From an uncultured Corynebacterium sp. (lineage in GTDB: Bacteria > Actinomycetota > Actinomycetes > Mycobacteriales > Mycobacteriaceae): a stretch of DNA of 64,000 nucleotides. Below, piece by piece: positions 16,843-26,562 of the stretch; the first letter of the stretch is position 1, and every line of letters starts with the position of its first letter. A program made the position numbers and the translations under genes. The notes under the pieces are model-generated. The model ran no database searches. It was given only the letters and a program-made list of their open reading frames with translations, and had not been told where the DNA came from. Location of the stretch: positions 1 to 64,000 of the forward strand of contig NZ_CAMXWS010000004.1 of the NCBI RefSeq assembly GCF_947253065.1, read 5' to 3'.

Positions 16843-18486
16843 TTAGAGGAACACCAGGTTGAGAGCAACAACGAGAACACCGGCGATGATGCCGAGCGGG
16901 ATCGTGCGCTGGTACCAGGGGAGGGTGGCCTCGGAGGCGTCGACAAGCTGTTCCTTTGGGGTGACGCTGCGGACAAAGCCAACGAGCTCCTTGTCCGGCT
17001 TCGGGGCAGTGAACAGCGAAACGATGACGCTGACTGCGATGTCCACGACGAAAGCGAGGGAAGCTGCGACGAATGCGGTGCCCTGACCCGGAAGGGTGAC
17101 CATCGGGTTCTCGCCCAGCGAGAGCGCCCAGAAGCAGATCGCTGCTGCGGTACCGGCGACCAGGCCGGACCAACCTGCATGCGGGGTCATGCGCTTCCAG
17201 AACATACCGAGGATGAAGGTGGCAAACAGCGGGGCGTTGAAGAAGCCGAACAGTGTTTGCAGGTAGTCCATGATGTTGCCGAAATTCGCGGCGAGCAGCG
17301 CGGTGAAAACAGCAATCACGGTCGCACCCACGGTGGCCAGACGGCCAACGCGCAAGTAGTAATCATCCTCACGGTCCTTGACCACATAGGTCTGCCACAG
17401 GTCGTAGCTGAACACGGTGTTGAACGACGAAATATTGGCGGCCATACCGGCCATGAATGCAGCCAACAGGCCAGCGATACCAACACCCAGCAGACCGTTG
17501 GGGAGCAGGTCACGCATCAGGTACAGCACCGCGTCGTTCGGGTTTGCCGCACCCTCCATGATCGGGGTGACCAGAACAGAGGCGATCATGCCGGGCACGA
17601 CCACGATGAATGGGATGAGCATCTTCGGGAAGGCGCCGATGATCGGAGTCTTGCGTGCCGACGCCAGCGAGTCCGACGCCATTGCGCGCTGGACCTCCAC
17701 GAAGTTGGTGGTCCAATAACCGAAGGACAAAACGAAGCCCAGGCCGAAGACAATGCCCACGACAGACCACACCGGGTGCTCGAAACCGGACAGGCCCTGG
17801 CCAGGCCATGCGGAGAAGTGAGTCGGGTCATTGATGGATTCCTTCAGTCCGCTCCAGCCACCAACATGACGCAGACCAATGATGGTCAATGGCAAAAGCG
17901 CAGCGATGATGACGAAGAACTGCAGCACCTCGTTATAGATCGCTGCAGACAGACCACCGAGGGTGATGTAAGCCAAAACGATCACGGCAGCGACCACCAG
18001 GGTTGCCCACAACGGCCAGCCGAGCAGTGCTTCGACGACGGTGGCCAGCAGATACAGGTTCACACCAGCGATGAGCAGCTGCGCAACTGCGAAAGACAGA
18101 GCATTGACCAAGTGTGCGGCTGGACCGAAACGCTTGAGCATGAACTCCGGCACGGAACGGACCTTGGAGCCGTAGTAGAACGGCATCATCACAATGCCGA
18201 GGAAGATCATGGCGGGAACGGCACCGATCCAGAAATAGTGCATTGTCTGCACGCCGTATTCCACACCGTTGGCGGACATACCGATGATTTCCACCGCGCC
18301 CAAGTTGGCGGAGATGAAAGCTAGGCCAGTGATCCAGGCGGGCAGGCCACGGCCGGAGAGGAAGAAGTCGATGGAGGACGACACGCCGCGTTTAGCTGCC
18401 CAGCCAATGCCCAAGACAAAGGCGAAGAAGACAGCGACGAGGAGATAGTCGACCCAGGAGGCGTCGAGCCGCAAGGCGGTATCCAT
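16843..18486 (-). CDS. Sodium:solute symporter (SSS/SGLT family), probably galactose uptake
   Basis: 547 aa protein with about 14 membrane segments. The SSS features include SSIDFFLSGRGLPAWITGLAFISANLGAVEIIGMSANG near the N-terminus and GFVLSFGYWTTNFVEVQRAMAS in the middle, which resemble the SGLT sugar transporter signature. Its place between galM and galT argues for a sodium-coupled sugar substrate, most simply galactose. There is 18 bp to galM upstream. Confidence 0.9.
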   Translation of the reverse strand: MDTALRLDASWVDYLLVAVFFAFVLGIGWAAKRGVSSSIDFFLSGRGLPAWITGLAFISANLGAVEIIGMSANGVEYGVQTMHYFWIGAVPAMIFLGIVMMPFYYGSKVRSVPEFMLKRFGPAAHLVNALSFAVAQLLIAGVNLYLLATVVEALLGWPLWATLVVAAVIVLAYITLGGLSAAIYNEVLQFFVIIAALLPLTIIGLRHVGGWSGLKESINDPTHFSAWPGQGLSGFEHPVWSVVGIVFGLGFVLSFGYWTTNFVEVQRAMASDSLASARKTPIIGAFPKMLIPFIVVVPGMIASVLVTPIMEGAANPNDAVLYLMRDLLPNGLLGVGIAGLLAAFMAGMAANISSFNTVFSYDLWQTYVVKDREDDYYLRVGRLATVGATVIAVFTALLAANFGNIMDYLQTLFGFFNAPLFATFILGMFWKRMTPHAGWSGLVAGTAAAICFWALSLGENPMVTLPGQGTAFVAASLAFVVDIAVSVIVSLFTAPKPDKELVGFVRSVTPKEQLVDASEATLPWYQRTIPLGIIAGVLVVALNLVFL

Positions 18487-18504
18487 GTGCGGGAATCTCG
18501 CTTT

Positions 18505-19392
18505 CTAGTTTTCGTGTGTAATCGCCCGTACCGACCAGCCCACCGTCAGGTGGCCGCCGGGGTCGAGCACGGTCAGATCCTCGCCGGTGGCGAGTGCATT
18601 TGGGGGAGCAGTCATCGGTTCGACTGCTACGTGACGCTGCGGGGAGGTGAAGATCTGTGTCCACGGCAGATTCGCCGTAGCGGCCAGTTCCACACCGGTT
18701 CCGCTTGCATCCACCAAGCGTGCGACACGTGGCCGGTCGGGCACTGGGTCGTACCCGGCATCATCAAGCCACGTATCGCACATCTGGATGGGACTATTCG
18801 GCCAGGGCTCGAGTTCCCCGGTCGGGATGTTGCGTGCATCCAGCGGTTGTCGCTGCGCGATGGTGTGGTGCAAGGTGCATTCATCTGAATGCGCGCCTTG
18901 TGCCTCCAGGTAGGTGTGCACACCGAGTGCGCACGGGGCTGGTTCATCGGCGAGGTTCACCGCTGTCATGGATGCATCAAGGCCGTCGTCGGTGAGCTGG
19001 TAGTGCACGGTCAGCTCGATTGGCCAGGGCCAACCAGGCTCAGGGCCGAGCACGGTGCGCAGCGTTGCGTGATCATCGCCTGTAGCTGACCGGTCGATCT
19101 CAAAGATGCGGTGCACGGTGAAGCCGTGGAGTGCATGTCCGAGGTTCGGCTCGGTCACTTCAAGCGAATAGGTGGTGCCGCGGAAGGTGAAGGTCGCATC
19201 AGCGACGCGGTTCGGCCAAGGCGCGAGCACAATATTTGCAGCTTGCGGTGGGTGCGTGCCCTTTTCAAAGCTGCGTAGCAACGGACGTGAATCAACCGTA
19301 AGCGAACGAATTGCCGCACCGGAAGCAGAAACACTAGCTTCCACCGCGCCGCGCTTCAGCGTCATTTCGGGGACCAAGTGGTCAACATCCAT
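18505..19392 (-). CDS. galM: Aldose 1-epimerase (mutarotase)
   Basis: 295 aa enzyme that interconverts alpha and beta aldohexoses, feeding alpha-galactose to galK. The family pattern is visible as [27 protein letters not shown], the catalytic-histidine stretch NLGHALHGF, and the C-terminal [12 protein letters not shown] with its conserved glutamate. It is the first gene of the minus-strand gal operon. Its ATG is next to a symmetric set of CCCCGAA-type boxes shared with hemL. Confidence 0.9.
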   Translation of the reverse strand: MDVDHLVPEMTLKRGAVEASVSASGAAIRSLTVDSRPLLRSFEKGTHPPQAANIVLAPWPNRVADATFTFRGTTYSLEVTEPNLGHALHGFTVHRIFEIDRSATGDDHATLRTVLGPEPGWPWPIELTVHYQLTDDGLDASMTAVNLADEPAPCALGVHTYLEAQGAHSDECTLHHTIAQRQPLDARNIPTGELEPWPNSPIQMCDTWLDDAGYDPVPDRPRVARLVDASGTGVELAATANLPWTQIFTSPQRHVAVEPMTAPPNALATGEDLTVLDPGGHLTVGWSVRAITHEN

Positions 19393-19393
19393 A

Positions 19394-19472
19394 CCCCGAA
19401 TTATCCAACTGGATACCCCCGAACCAAAAATCTGTCCCGCAGATTCGGGGGATGAACCACAGCGATTCGGGG
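19394..19472. promoter_or_regulatory. Four CCCCGAAT-type boxes between galM and hemL
   Basis: Four copies of one 8-mer lie in the divergent intergenic region: CCCCGAAT (19394), CCCCGAAC (19417), then the complement ATTCGGGG (19443 and 19465). They are symmetric about position 19433 and spaced about two helical turns within each pair. This looks like a binding array for a dimeric regulator controlling galM, hemL or both. The regulator is not identified. Confidence 0.5.
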
Positions 19473-19511
19473 TTCTTCGCGCATGAGGGGCTCTGGCCTA
19501 GAATCGTGGCC

Positions 19512-20852
19512 ATGACTTCTTCCGCATCTAATGTGCCATCCGCCCCGACGTCGCAGAATACCGCTCGCTCCGCTGAGCTTTTCGCGCGCGCCAAGGCCGT
19601 CACCCCAGGTGGCGTGAATTCGCCGGTGCGCGGCTTCGGTTCTGTGGGGGGACAAACACGCTTCATCAAGGAAGCGCACGGCTCGACGCTTATCGACGTC
19701 GACGGCAATTCCTACGTTGACCTCGTCGGTTCTTGGGGCCCGATGATTCACGGCAATACCCACCCGCAGATCGTTGAGGCTGTTGAGAAGGCCCTGAAAG
19801 ATGGCTTGTCTTTCGGTGCGCCGACTGAGGCAGAGGTGCGATTGGCCGAGATGATTGTGGATCGCACCAGCGTGGAGCAGGTCCGCATGGTCAATTCCGG
19901 TACGGAGGCCACGATGAGTGCTGTGCGCCTGGCGCGTGGCTACACGGGCCGGTCGAAGATCCTGAAATTTGAGGGCTGCTACCACGGCCACGTGGATGCT
20001 TTGCTGGCATCTGCTGGTTCCGGTGTGGCCACCTTCGCGCTGCCGGATACCCCTGGTGTGACTGGTGCGCAGGCAGGCGACACGATCGTCGTGCCGTACA
20101 ACGACCTTGATGCTGTGCGTGAGGCTTTTGCTGCTCACCCGGGTGAGATCGCCGCGATTATCACCGAGGCTGCTGCCGGCAATATGGGCACGGTCGCCCC
20201 GGTGGAGGGTTTTAACCAGGGGCTCAAGGACATTGCTCATGCTGATGGCGCGCTGCTGATCATCGACGAGGTCATGACTGGCTTCCGCACCTCCTACCAG
20301 GGTTGGTACGGCGTCGATCATGTCGCAGGTGACCTGACCACCTTTGGCAAGGTCGTTTCCGGTGGTCTGCCTGCTGCAGCTTTCGGTGGCCGCAAGGAGA
20401 TCATGGAGAAGCTCGCGCCGACCGGTCCCGTTTATCAGGCAGGCACGCTGTCGGGTAATCCGGTGGCGATGGCGGCTGGTGCTGCGTCGCTAAGCCTTGC
20501 TTCTGAGGAGATCTACCCGCAGCTTTCCGCGAATGCCGACCGCATGGCTACCTTGCTGCACGAAGCGCTTGATCGCGCAGGTGTCGCACACAATATCCAG
20601 CGCGCAGCCACGATGTTCTCCGTGCGCTTCGCTGAAGGTCAGGGCAATAATTTCGCCGACATGAAGGCAGCGGACACGTTCCGCTACGCGCCCTTCTTCC
20701 ACGCGCTTCTCGACGCAGGTGTGCACGCCGCCCCGAGCGCCTTCGAAACCTGGTTTGTGTCCACGGCTTTGACCGATGCAGACTTTGAAAAGATCGAACA
20801 GGCGCTGCGTCCTGCAGCTGAAGCAGCGGCGGCAGCCACACCGGACGCTTAA
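19512..20852 (+). CDS. hemL: Glutamate-1-semialdehyde 2,1-aminomutase
   Basis: 446 aa PLP enzyme producing 5-aminolevulinate. It has the [11 protein letters not shown]-terminal motif, [14 protein letters not shown], and the PLP lysine in [18 protein letters not shown]. Although the frame is open to 19452, ATG 19512 is chosen because TAGAAT (19499-19504) is a -10 exactly 7 bases upstream, i.e. a leaderless transcript. It is followed by the histidine phosphatase and cytochrome c maturation genes in the same direction. A CGTCGATAAGC word lies at 19688-19698. Confidence 0.96.
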   Translation: MTSSASNVPSAPTSQNTARSAELFARAKAVTPGGVNSPVRGFGSVGGQTRFIKEAHGSTLIDVDGNSYVDLVGSWGPMIHGNTHPQIVEAVEKALKDGLSFGAPTEAEVRLAEMIVDRTSVEQVRMVNSGTEATMSAVRLARGYTGRSKILKFEGCYHGHVDALLASAGSGVATFALPDTPGVTGAQAGDTIVVPYNDLDAVREAFAAHPGEIAAIITEAAAGNMGTVAPVEGFNQGLKDIAHADGALLIIDEVMTGFRTSYQGWYGVDHVAGDLTTFGKVVSGGLPAAAFGGRKEIMEKLAPTGPVYQAGTLSGNPVAMAAGAASLSLASEEIYPQLSANADRMATLLHEALDRAGVAHNIQRAATMFSVRFAEGQGNNFADMKAADTFRYAPFFHALLDAGVHAAPSAFETWFVSTALTDADFEKIEQALRPAAEAAAAATPDA

Positions 20853-20879
20853 AACACACGGCGCGGAGAGGAACCCACC

Positions 20880-21482
20880 ATGGCGAAAACCGTCGTGCAC
20901 CTGGTGCGTCACGGGGAAGTGCACAACCCGGGCAAGATCCTGTATGGGCGGCTACCCGATTTTCACTTGAGTTCCCGCGGGCGCTCCATGGCGGCATGCA
21001 CCGCGAAGAGCTTTGCGGGCCGGGACGTGGTGTACTTGGCGGCCTCCCCAATGGAGCGCGTGCAAGAAACCGCAGCGCCGATCGCGGAAGTGACCGGTCT
21101 GGAGATCCAGACTGACCGGGATCTGATCGAAGCTGGCAATATCTTCGAAGGCCTGCGCACCAAGGGTTTCCCGAATCAGCTGCTCAACCCGATCCGCTGG
21201 CGGCATATGACGAATCCGCTCAAGCCGAGCTGGGGTGAGCCGTACACGGAGATTCTCGAGCGCATGCAGCGTGCTGTTGCTGGTGCGCGCCGGGAAGCTG
21301 AAGGTCATGAGGCGATCTTGGTTTCGCATCAGTTGCCGATTGTGATGATGCAGCGTTGGGCCGCTGGCAAGCCTTTGGCTCACGCCTCCCGCCAGTGCGA
21401 ACTTGCCAGCGTGACGTCCCTGGTTTTTGAAGGGGACACTTTGACCGATTGGACCTACGACGAGCCAGCGAGGGATATCTAA
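20880..21482 (+). CDS. Histidine phosphatase family protein
   Basis: 200 aa cytosolic member of the phosphoglycerate-mutase-like superfamily with the phosphohistidine motif LVRHGEV at residues 7-13, the YLAASPMERVQETA region, and the second catalytic histidine in ILVSHQLPIV. Such proteins are often annotated gpmB; the substrate is unknown and the neighbourhood (hemL, ccs genes) does not reveal it. GGAGAGG precedes the ATG. The TAA overlaps the next ATG. Confidence 0.88.
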   Translation: MAKTVVHLVRHGEVHNPGKILYGRLPDFHLSSRGRSMAACTAKSFAGRDVVYLAASPMERVQETAAPIAEVTGLEIQTDRDLIEAGNIFEGLRTKGFPNQLLNPIRWRHMTNPLKPSWGEPYTEILERMQRAVAGARREAEGHEAILVSHQLPIVMMQRWAAGKPLAHASRQCELASVTSLVFEGDTLTDWTYDEPARDI

Positions 21483-22093
21483 TGGCTAACCGCCCCCGCA
21501 AAATCGCCGCACTGTTGTGCGCAGGTGCACTGTCCGCAACGACGTTGACGGCGTGCACGAGCCCGGATTCCGCTGAGACATTCTCCTTCCATTCGCCCGG
21601 TGGCCAGGTGGAGATCTTCTATGACGAAGCGGATCGCGCACCGCTGGAGAATTTCTCCGGTGAATCGCTGATGGAGCCCGGCAAAGAAATCTCCCTGTCA
21701 GATTTCGACGGCCAGATCGTCGTGCTCAACGCCTGGGGGCAGTGGTGCGCGCCGTGCCGCGCGGAGGTCGACGACTTGGAAGAGGTGCAGCAGCATCTCG
21801 CTGACACTGGTGACGGCGGTACGCCAACTGGCACTGTGCTGGGCATCAATGTGCGCGACTACCAGCCGGAGATCGCCCGGGACTTCGTCACCGACAACGG
21901 CGTGACCTACCCGTCGATCTACGACCCACCGTTCCGCACCGCCGGTGCGCTGGGCGGTTTCCCCACCTCGGTGATCCCCACCACCGTGATCCTGGACAAA
22001 CAACACCGCCCGGCCGCGGTGTTCCTGCGCGAGATCTCCGCCGATGACATCATCGAAGTCACCGACCGTCTGGCGGCTGAGGCAGAGGCGTAA
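21482..22093 (+). CDS. TlpA/ResA-type thioredoxin lipoprotein
   Basis: 203 aa exported thiol-disulfide protein. A lipoprotein signal ends in the lipobox LTAC near residue 24, and the redox site WCAPC lies in NAWGQWCAPCRAEV. It probably reduces apocytochrome c haem-binding cysteines outside the membrane, fed with electrons by the adjacent CcdA protein. ATG 21482 overlaps the previous stop. The next gene starts directly after its TAA. Confidence 0.9.
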   Translation: MANRPRKIAALLCAGALSATTLTACTSPDSAETFSFHSPGGQVEIFYDEADRAPLENFSGESLMEPGKEISLSDFDGQIVVLNAWGQWCAPCRAEVDDLEEVQQHLADTGDGGTPTGTVLGINVRDYQPEIARDFVTDNGVTYPSIYDPPFRTAGALGGFPTSVIPTTVILDKQHRPAAVFLREISADDIIEVTDRLAAEAEA

Positions 22094-22876
22094 ATGGGAC
22101 AGACATTCGCTGACCTCGCCGCCTCCGGACCGCTGCTGCTGGGAATTCTCGCGGCGGCGCTCGCCGGGCTGGTGTCTTTCGCCTCCCCGTGCGTCGTCCC
22201 GCTCGTGCCGGGCTACATGTCGTATCTCACCGGCATCGTCGGTGGGGAAGTGACCACTGAGAACGGTGAAGTAGCCGTGGGGCGCAAGCGCAAATGGGCA
22301 GTGGTCGGCGCTGCATGCCTGTTCATTCTCGGTTTCACCGTCGTCTTCCTGCTGGCCACCGTCACGGTGCTGGGGGCGATCAGCCTGATCAGGCTCAATG
22401 AAGAGACACTCATGCGCGCCGGCGGTGTGATCACCATCCTCATGGGCCTGGTGTTCATGGGCACGGTGCCCATGCTGCAGCGCGATACCCGCATGCAACC
22501 GAAGAAATGGGCGACCTGGCTTGGCGCGCCGCTGCTCGGCGGGGTCTTCGCGCTCGGCTGGACCCCGTGCTTGGGGCCCACGCTCGGCGCGGTGATCTCC
22601 GTGTCGGTGGGCACCGATGGGTTCACTGCCGTGCGCGGCATCATCCTGGTCGTCGCGTACTGCCTCGGCCTGGGCATTCCGTTCCTGCTCATGGCGCTCG
22701 GCTCCGCGCATGCGGTGGAGGCGATCGGTTTCCTGCGCAAGCACTCGCGTACTATCCAGATCATCGGCGGAGTGGCCATGATCATCGTCGGTGTGCTGCT
22801 GCTCACCGGAGCATGGAACGTGTTCATCGGTTGGACCCGCCAATGGGTGGACGGCTACGGCACCACCTTGCTGTAG
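22094..22876 (+). CDS. ccdA: Cytochrome c biogenesis protein CcdA
   Basis: 260 aa polytopic membrane protein with about six helices. The two conserved cysteines are in SFASPCVVPLVPGY (helix 1) and GWTPCLGPTLGA (helix 4), the pair that passes electrons from cytoplasmic thioredoxin to the outside. It works with the ResA-like lipoprotein just upstream. Confidence 0.94.
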   Translation: MGQTFADLAASGPLLLGILAAALAGLVSFASPCVVPLVPGYMSYLTGIVGGEVTTENGEVAVGRKRKWAVVGAACLFILGFTVVFLLATVTVLGAISLIRLNEETLMRAGGVITILMGLVFMGTVPMLQRDTRMQPKKWATWLGAPLLGGVFALGWTPCLGPTLGAVISVSVGTDGFTAVRGIILVVAYCLGLGIPFLLMALGSAHAVEAIGFLRKHSRTIQIIGGVAMIIVGVLLLTGAWNVFIGWTRQWVDGYGTTLL

Positions 22877-22909
22877 TTGTAACGGACGTGAAAATGATTC
22901 GGAAACGAC

Positions 22910-24631
22910 ATGCTTAACACCGCGATGACTTGGGCAAAGAAGCTCTGGCATTGGCTGACCAGTATGCGTACCGCGCTGGTCCTGCTGTTCCTGCTCGCGC
23001 TCATCTCCGTTCCGGGCGCACTTTTGCCGCAGCGTGAGATCAGCGAAAGCCAGGTCAACGAGTACCTGGAAGCCAACCCGGTGATGGGCAAGATCTACGA
23101 CAAGCTCATGCTTTTCGACGTCTTCTCGTCCCCCGTCTTCGTCGCTCTGCTGACGCTTTTGATCATCTCCTTGATCGGCTGCATCATTCCGCGCTCGATC
23201 GACCACTACAAGGCATATAACGCGGATCCGACGCGTGCACCGAAATACCTGCAGCGCATGCCACACCACGCCACCGGCGAGGTGGACATGCCGGTCGAAG
23301 ATGCAGTGGCACACGCGAAACGCACCCTGCGCAAGTGGCGTGTCGCGCGTTATGAGCCTTCTGCCGACCGCGCCGGGGCAGTGTCCCTGTCCGCGGAGCG
23401 CGGCTACACCCGTGAGCTCGCGAACTTGTTGTTCCACATCTCCATCGTGGCGATCATCGCGATTTTCGCGTACGGCCGCATGGTCTTCTACGAAGGCCAG
23501 GTCATCATGGTCACCAATTCCGAATCGGAATACGCAGTGCCCGTGGAACAGACACGCGAGTTCTGCAATACGTCCCCCGCCAATTTTGATACCTTCCGCG
23601 CCGGACCGCTTTTCGACGGCACCGGTCTCACCCCCTTCTGCTTCGTCTCCCACGACTTCACCGCGGAATACCTAGATAATGGCCAGGCTGATTCCTTCGG
23701 CTCCCGTGTCTCTTTCGCAGCAGGCGATGAGATGGCTACCGACCCTGAGACCTGGGAGGACTACCGGCTGCAGGTCAACCACCCACTGCGCATCGGCGGT
23801 GATCGTGTCTACCTGCAGGGCCACGGTTTCGCCCCGCAGATCACGGTGACGTGGCCGAATGGTGAATCCCGCACGCAGATGATCCAGTACCGCCCAACGG
23901 ACCTGACTTTCTTCTTGTCCAACGGCGTGATGCGCTTTGATCCGCCGGCGGGCATGTACCCGGATCTTGGCGAGCGTCGCCAGCACCAGTTGGCCATCGA
24001 AGGTGTCTTTGCCCCGACTGCGCAGTGGACTGGTCCGAATGGTGACATGCTGCAGTCTGCGTTCCCGTCGATGAATGACCCGGCGGTCTCGCTCGATGTC
24101 TATGCCGGTGATGCCGGTCTGGATACGGGCCGCCCGCAGAACTTCTTCACTCTGGACCAAGCACTCATCGCAAACGGGCAGCTGCAGCGCGCCGACCGCG
24201 TGCATCTGGCCGCCGGGGAGGAAGCGCAGATTCCCACCGGTAAGAAGACACCGGAGGGCGAGGACGAGGTAGTCACCGTGCGTTTCGACGGTGCCGCTGA
24301 ATACGCCAACTACCAGATCTCCCGCGACCCGACGCAGTTCTGGGCACTCGTGGCCACCACGATCATGCTTGGTTCACTGATCGGCTCACTGCTGATCAAG
24401 CGTCGTCGCGTGTGGGTGCGTTTCTATCCGACCGATGGCGGTACCGTCCGCGTGGAACTCGCCGGTCTTGCCCGCACCGACCGCGCCGGATGGGGCGGTG
24501 AATTCGATGACATCGTCGAAGAGATCCTGCATGGTCGTAGCACTGATACTGACGATGGCGCTGACACTGACAGTTCCGGTCGTGCTGGCGGTGCCGATGA
24601 GCGCGACGATGACGAAGAAGAGTGGCACTAG
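22910..24631 (+). CDS. resB: Cytochrome c biogenesis protein ResB
   Basis: 573 aa system II component. It begins with LTSMRTALVLLFLLALISVPGALLPQR, a typical ResB segment, followed by further N-terminal helices, a large external domain (about 190-480), one more helix (WALVATTIMLGSLIGSLLI) and an acidic Asp/Glu-rich tail. ResB and CcsB together move haem across the membrane and attach it to apocytochrome c. It lies 33 bp after ccdA. Confidence 0.93.
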   Translation: MLNTAMTWAKKLWHWLTSMRTALVLLFLLALISVPGALLPQREISESQVNEYLEANPVMGKIYDKLMLFDVFSSPVFVALLTLLIISLIGCIIPRSIDHYKAYNADPTRAPKYLQRMPHHATGEVDMPVEDAVAHAKRTLRKWRVARYEPSADRAGAVSLSAERGYTRELANLLFHISIVAIIAIFAYGRMVFYEGQVIMVTNSESEYAVPVEQTREFCNTSPANFDTFRAGPLFDGTGLTPFCFVSHDFTAEYLDNGQADSFGSRVSFAAGDEMATDPETWEDYRLQVNHPLRIGGDRVYLQGHGFAPQITVTWPNGESRTQMIQYRPTDLTFFLSNGVMRFDPPAGMYPDLGERRQHQLAIEGVFAPTAQWTGPNGDMLQSAFPSMNDPAVSLDVYAGDAGLDTGRPQNFFTLDQALIANGQLQRADRVHLAAGEEAQIPTGKKTPEGEDEVVTVRFDGAAEYANYQISRDPTQFWALVATTIMLGSLIGSLLIKRRRVWVRFYPTDGGTVRVELAGLARTDRAGWGGEFDDIVEEILHGRSTDTDDGADTDSSGRAGGADERDDDEEEWH

Positions 24632-24736
24632 CTTTTCTAGGTGGGTGACGTTCCCAACAGGGCATTTCACCCCCGTTGGCGCGTTTTCAACCTGAACACC
24701 TTGGCCGTTTTGGCGACGTGGAGTAGCGTAACTTCC

Positions 24737-25747
24737 ATGCCCGTCAATACTTCCCTGGCCCAAGTGTCCGATCTGTCGCTGCGCACCGCATTCGCGGTCT
24801 ACATTGTCGCGCTGATTCTGGCCTGCATCCACTACATGCGTTCACAGGCAGTGATTGATCTGCGCCGTGAGCTAAAGACAGAAGCCAAGGATCGTGAACT
24901 CATCGCGGTTGGCGATGGGGGATCGACGGCGGTTGATGGCGTCGATAAGCAGGCTACTACCGCTGCGGACCTGGAAACCGCGCGTGAACGCTCCCGCAAA
25001 ATGGCGGGCGCTGCGCAGGGCTTAATCTGGGTCGCGATTGCATTCCACGTGGTCGCCACCGTGACTCGTGGCCTTGCCGTGAGCCGTTTTCCCTTCGGAA
25101 ATATGTACGAGTTCGTGCTCAGCTTCACTGCGATTGCGATGGTCGTGGCTGCCGTGATCATTCAGAAGAAGCGCTGGCACACGATGTGGCCGTGGCTGCT
25201 CGCCCCGGTGATCGTGCTGATCTTCTTGGATGCGACGGTGCTTTACGCTGAGGCCGCTCCGCTGGTGCCGGCACTGCAGTCGTTCTGGTACCCATTCCAC
25301 GTTTCCACCGTGTCTATCGGTGCGTCGCTGGGTCTGATCTCCGGCATGTTCTCCCTGTTGTACCTGCTGCGTATCTGGCAGCCACGCGGTGAGGAAAAGG
25401 GCTTCTTCGGTGCGGTGGCTAAGCCGCTGCCGACGGCGAAGAAGCTGGACTCTTATGCATACAAGACCGCGATTGTCACCCTGCCGGTCTTCGGTATTGG
25501 CATCATGCTCGGCGCGATCTGGGGCGAGGTCGCCTGGGGCCGTTTCTGGGGCTGGGACCCGAAGGAGACCGTCGCGCTGATCACCTGGATTCTCTACGCG
25601 GCATACCTGCACGCACGCGCTACTGCTGGCTGGCGCAATTCGAAGGCGGCGTGGATCAACGTGGCGGCATTTGTCACCAGTATCTTCAACCTGTTCTTCA
25701 TCAACCTGGTGGCTAGCGGCCTGCACTCTTATGCTGGTCTGAACTAG
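24737..25747 (+). CDS. ccsB: Cytochrome c biogenesis protein CcsB (CcsA/ResC type)
   Basis: 336 aa membrane protein with the haem-handling tryptophan-rich motif WGRFWGWDPKETVALITW and flanking histidines, the mark of the CcsA/ResC family. Partner of ResB in system II cytochrome c maturation. The frame is open to 24641, but ATG 24737 follows the -10 TAGCGT (24724-24729) by 7 bases, so it probably has its own leaderless promoter. A CGTCGATAAGC word sits at 24940-24950, and a strong terminator follows the gene. Confidence 0.94.
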   Translation: MPVNTSLAQVSDLSLRTAFAVYIVALILACIHYMRSQAVIDLRRELKTEAKDRELIAVGDGGSTAVDGVDKQATTAADLETARERSRKMAGAAQGLIWVAIAFHVVATVTRGLAVSRFPFGNMYEFVLSFTAIAMVVAAVIIQKKRWHTMWPWLLAPVIVLIFLDATVLYAEAAPLVPALQSFWYPFHVSTVSIGASLGLISGMFSLLYLLRIWQPRGEEKGFFGAVAKPLPTAKKLDSYAYKTAIVTLPVFGIGIMLGAIWGEVAWGRFWGWDPKETVALITWILYAAYLHARATAGWRNSKAAWINVAAFVTSIFNLFFINLVASGLHSYAGLN

Positions 25748-25762
25748 GTTTTCAGGAGTTCG

Positions 25763-25791
25763 TCGGGAGTGCTTTTCGCACTCCCGATTTT
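25763..25791 (+). terminator. Intrinsic terminator after ccsB
   Basis: A 10-bp GC-rich stem (TCGGGAGTGC / GCACTCCCGA) with a 5-base loop is followed by a T-rich stretch, just downstream of the ccsB stop. Confidence 0.85.
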
Positions 25792-25869
25792 GCTTTTGGG
25801 GGCTGGACTAAGCGCACAGCGTGTAGTAAAAATTATTTTCACTTACGTTTGGTGACAAGGAGATTTCAC

Positions 25870-26184
25870 TTGCCTTCCCCTCGCAATAAAACCGGCAAAC
25901 CCGCGAGCGATATCCCTGTCCTGATCAAGCTGGGCGCCACATTGGCGCAGCGGCGCCGTGAGGCTGGGCGCTTGCAGCAGGAAGTCGCCACCGCCGCAGG
26001 AGTGTCACGCTCAACGCTGCACACCATTGAGCACGGTGGTGCGGGCGTGCGATGGGAGAAGGTCGCCGCAGTCGCAGACGCGCTGGGGTTGACCATTAAG
26101 TGGGTGGAAAAGACAGATGCGGATGTTTCGACCGATGCATCCACTGATGCTTCCGCTGCTGCGGGGGCCGGGGAGAACGCTTAA
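25870..26184 (+). CDS. XRE-family helix-turn-helix regulator
   Basis: About 104 aa with one lambda-Cro/XRE type domain: LGATLAQRRREAGRLQQEVATAAGVSRSTLHTIEHG, then GVRWEKVAAVADALGLTIKWVE and a short Ser/Asp/Ala-rich tail. TTG 25870 is chosen because AAGGAG lies 7 bases upstream; TTG 25849 and GTG 25852 are alternatives. HipB-like in size but no toxin gene is adjacent. Target unknown. Confidence 0.75.
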   Translation: MPSPRNKTGKPASDIPVLIKLGATLAQRRREAGRLQQEVATAAGVSRSTLHTIEHGGAGVRWEKVAAVADALGLTIKWVEKTDADVSTDASTDASAAAGAGENA

Positions 26185-26187
26185 GCC

Positions 26188-26496
26188 TTAAGACTGCTCC
26201 GGATCTGACCCGGTGTCTGGGTCTTCCGGCCGCTGCAAGCGTTCGCGTCGCAGCCGGCGCTCTTCCTCTTCGCGTGCTTTGCGCTCAGCTTCTTCTTTTG
26301 CGCGCCGCTCTTTAAAGCGGTTCTTCTCGATATTCCAGAGGAATTCCTCGTCATCATCCGGCCCCTTGATGGCCGGTGGCTGCTGTTGCTTATTCGGGCG
26401 CAGTGAACCGTAGCGCTCGTTGCTGCCAGGCCCGAACGCCCGCCACAGCATCCACACTGCGAGGATGACCAGAAGAATGAGAATGACGCGTCCCAT
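26188..26496 (-). CDS. Small membrane-anchored charged protein
   Basis: 102 aa. One N-terminal helix (VILILLVILAVWMLWRAF) is followed by a linker and a highly charged, probably coiled-coil stretch rich in K/E/R (from about residue 55 to 90). No domain is recognised. GGAGG precedes the ATG. It is convergent with the XRE gene, with 3 bases between the stops. Confidence 0.7.
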   Translation of the reverse strand: MGRVILILLVILAVWMLWRAFGPGSNERYGSLRPNKQQQPPAIKGPDDDEEFLWNIEKNRFKERRAKEEAERKAREEEERRLRRERLQRPEDPDTGSDPEQS

Positions 26497-26562
26497 GCCT
26501 CCACGATACTGGCAGGTGGTTGGTTTCCTCGATAACGGTTGGGGCGGGTACCCTCTACAGGC

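Noticed and set aside
16823..18324. Long plus-strand reading frame opposite the SSS symporter (and similar long antisense frames elsewhere)
   Set aside because: Charged low-complexity translation with no domain; it is the shadow of a highly conserved gene on the other strand.
22889..22903. TGAAAATGATTCGGA between ccdA and resB, resembling a Zur half-site
   Set aside because: Only the left half and centre match; the right half has several mismatches and it lies inside a tightly spaced operon.
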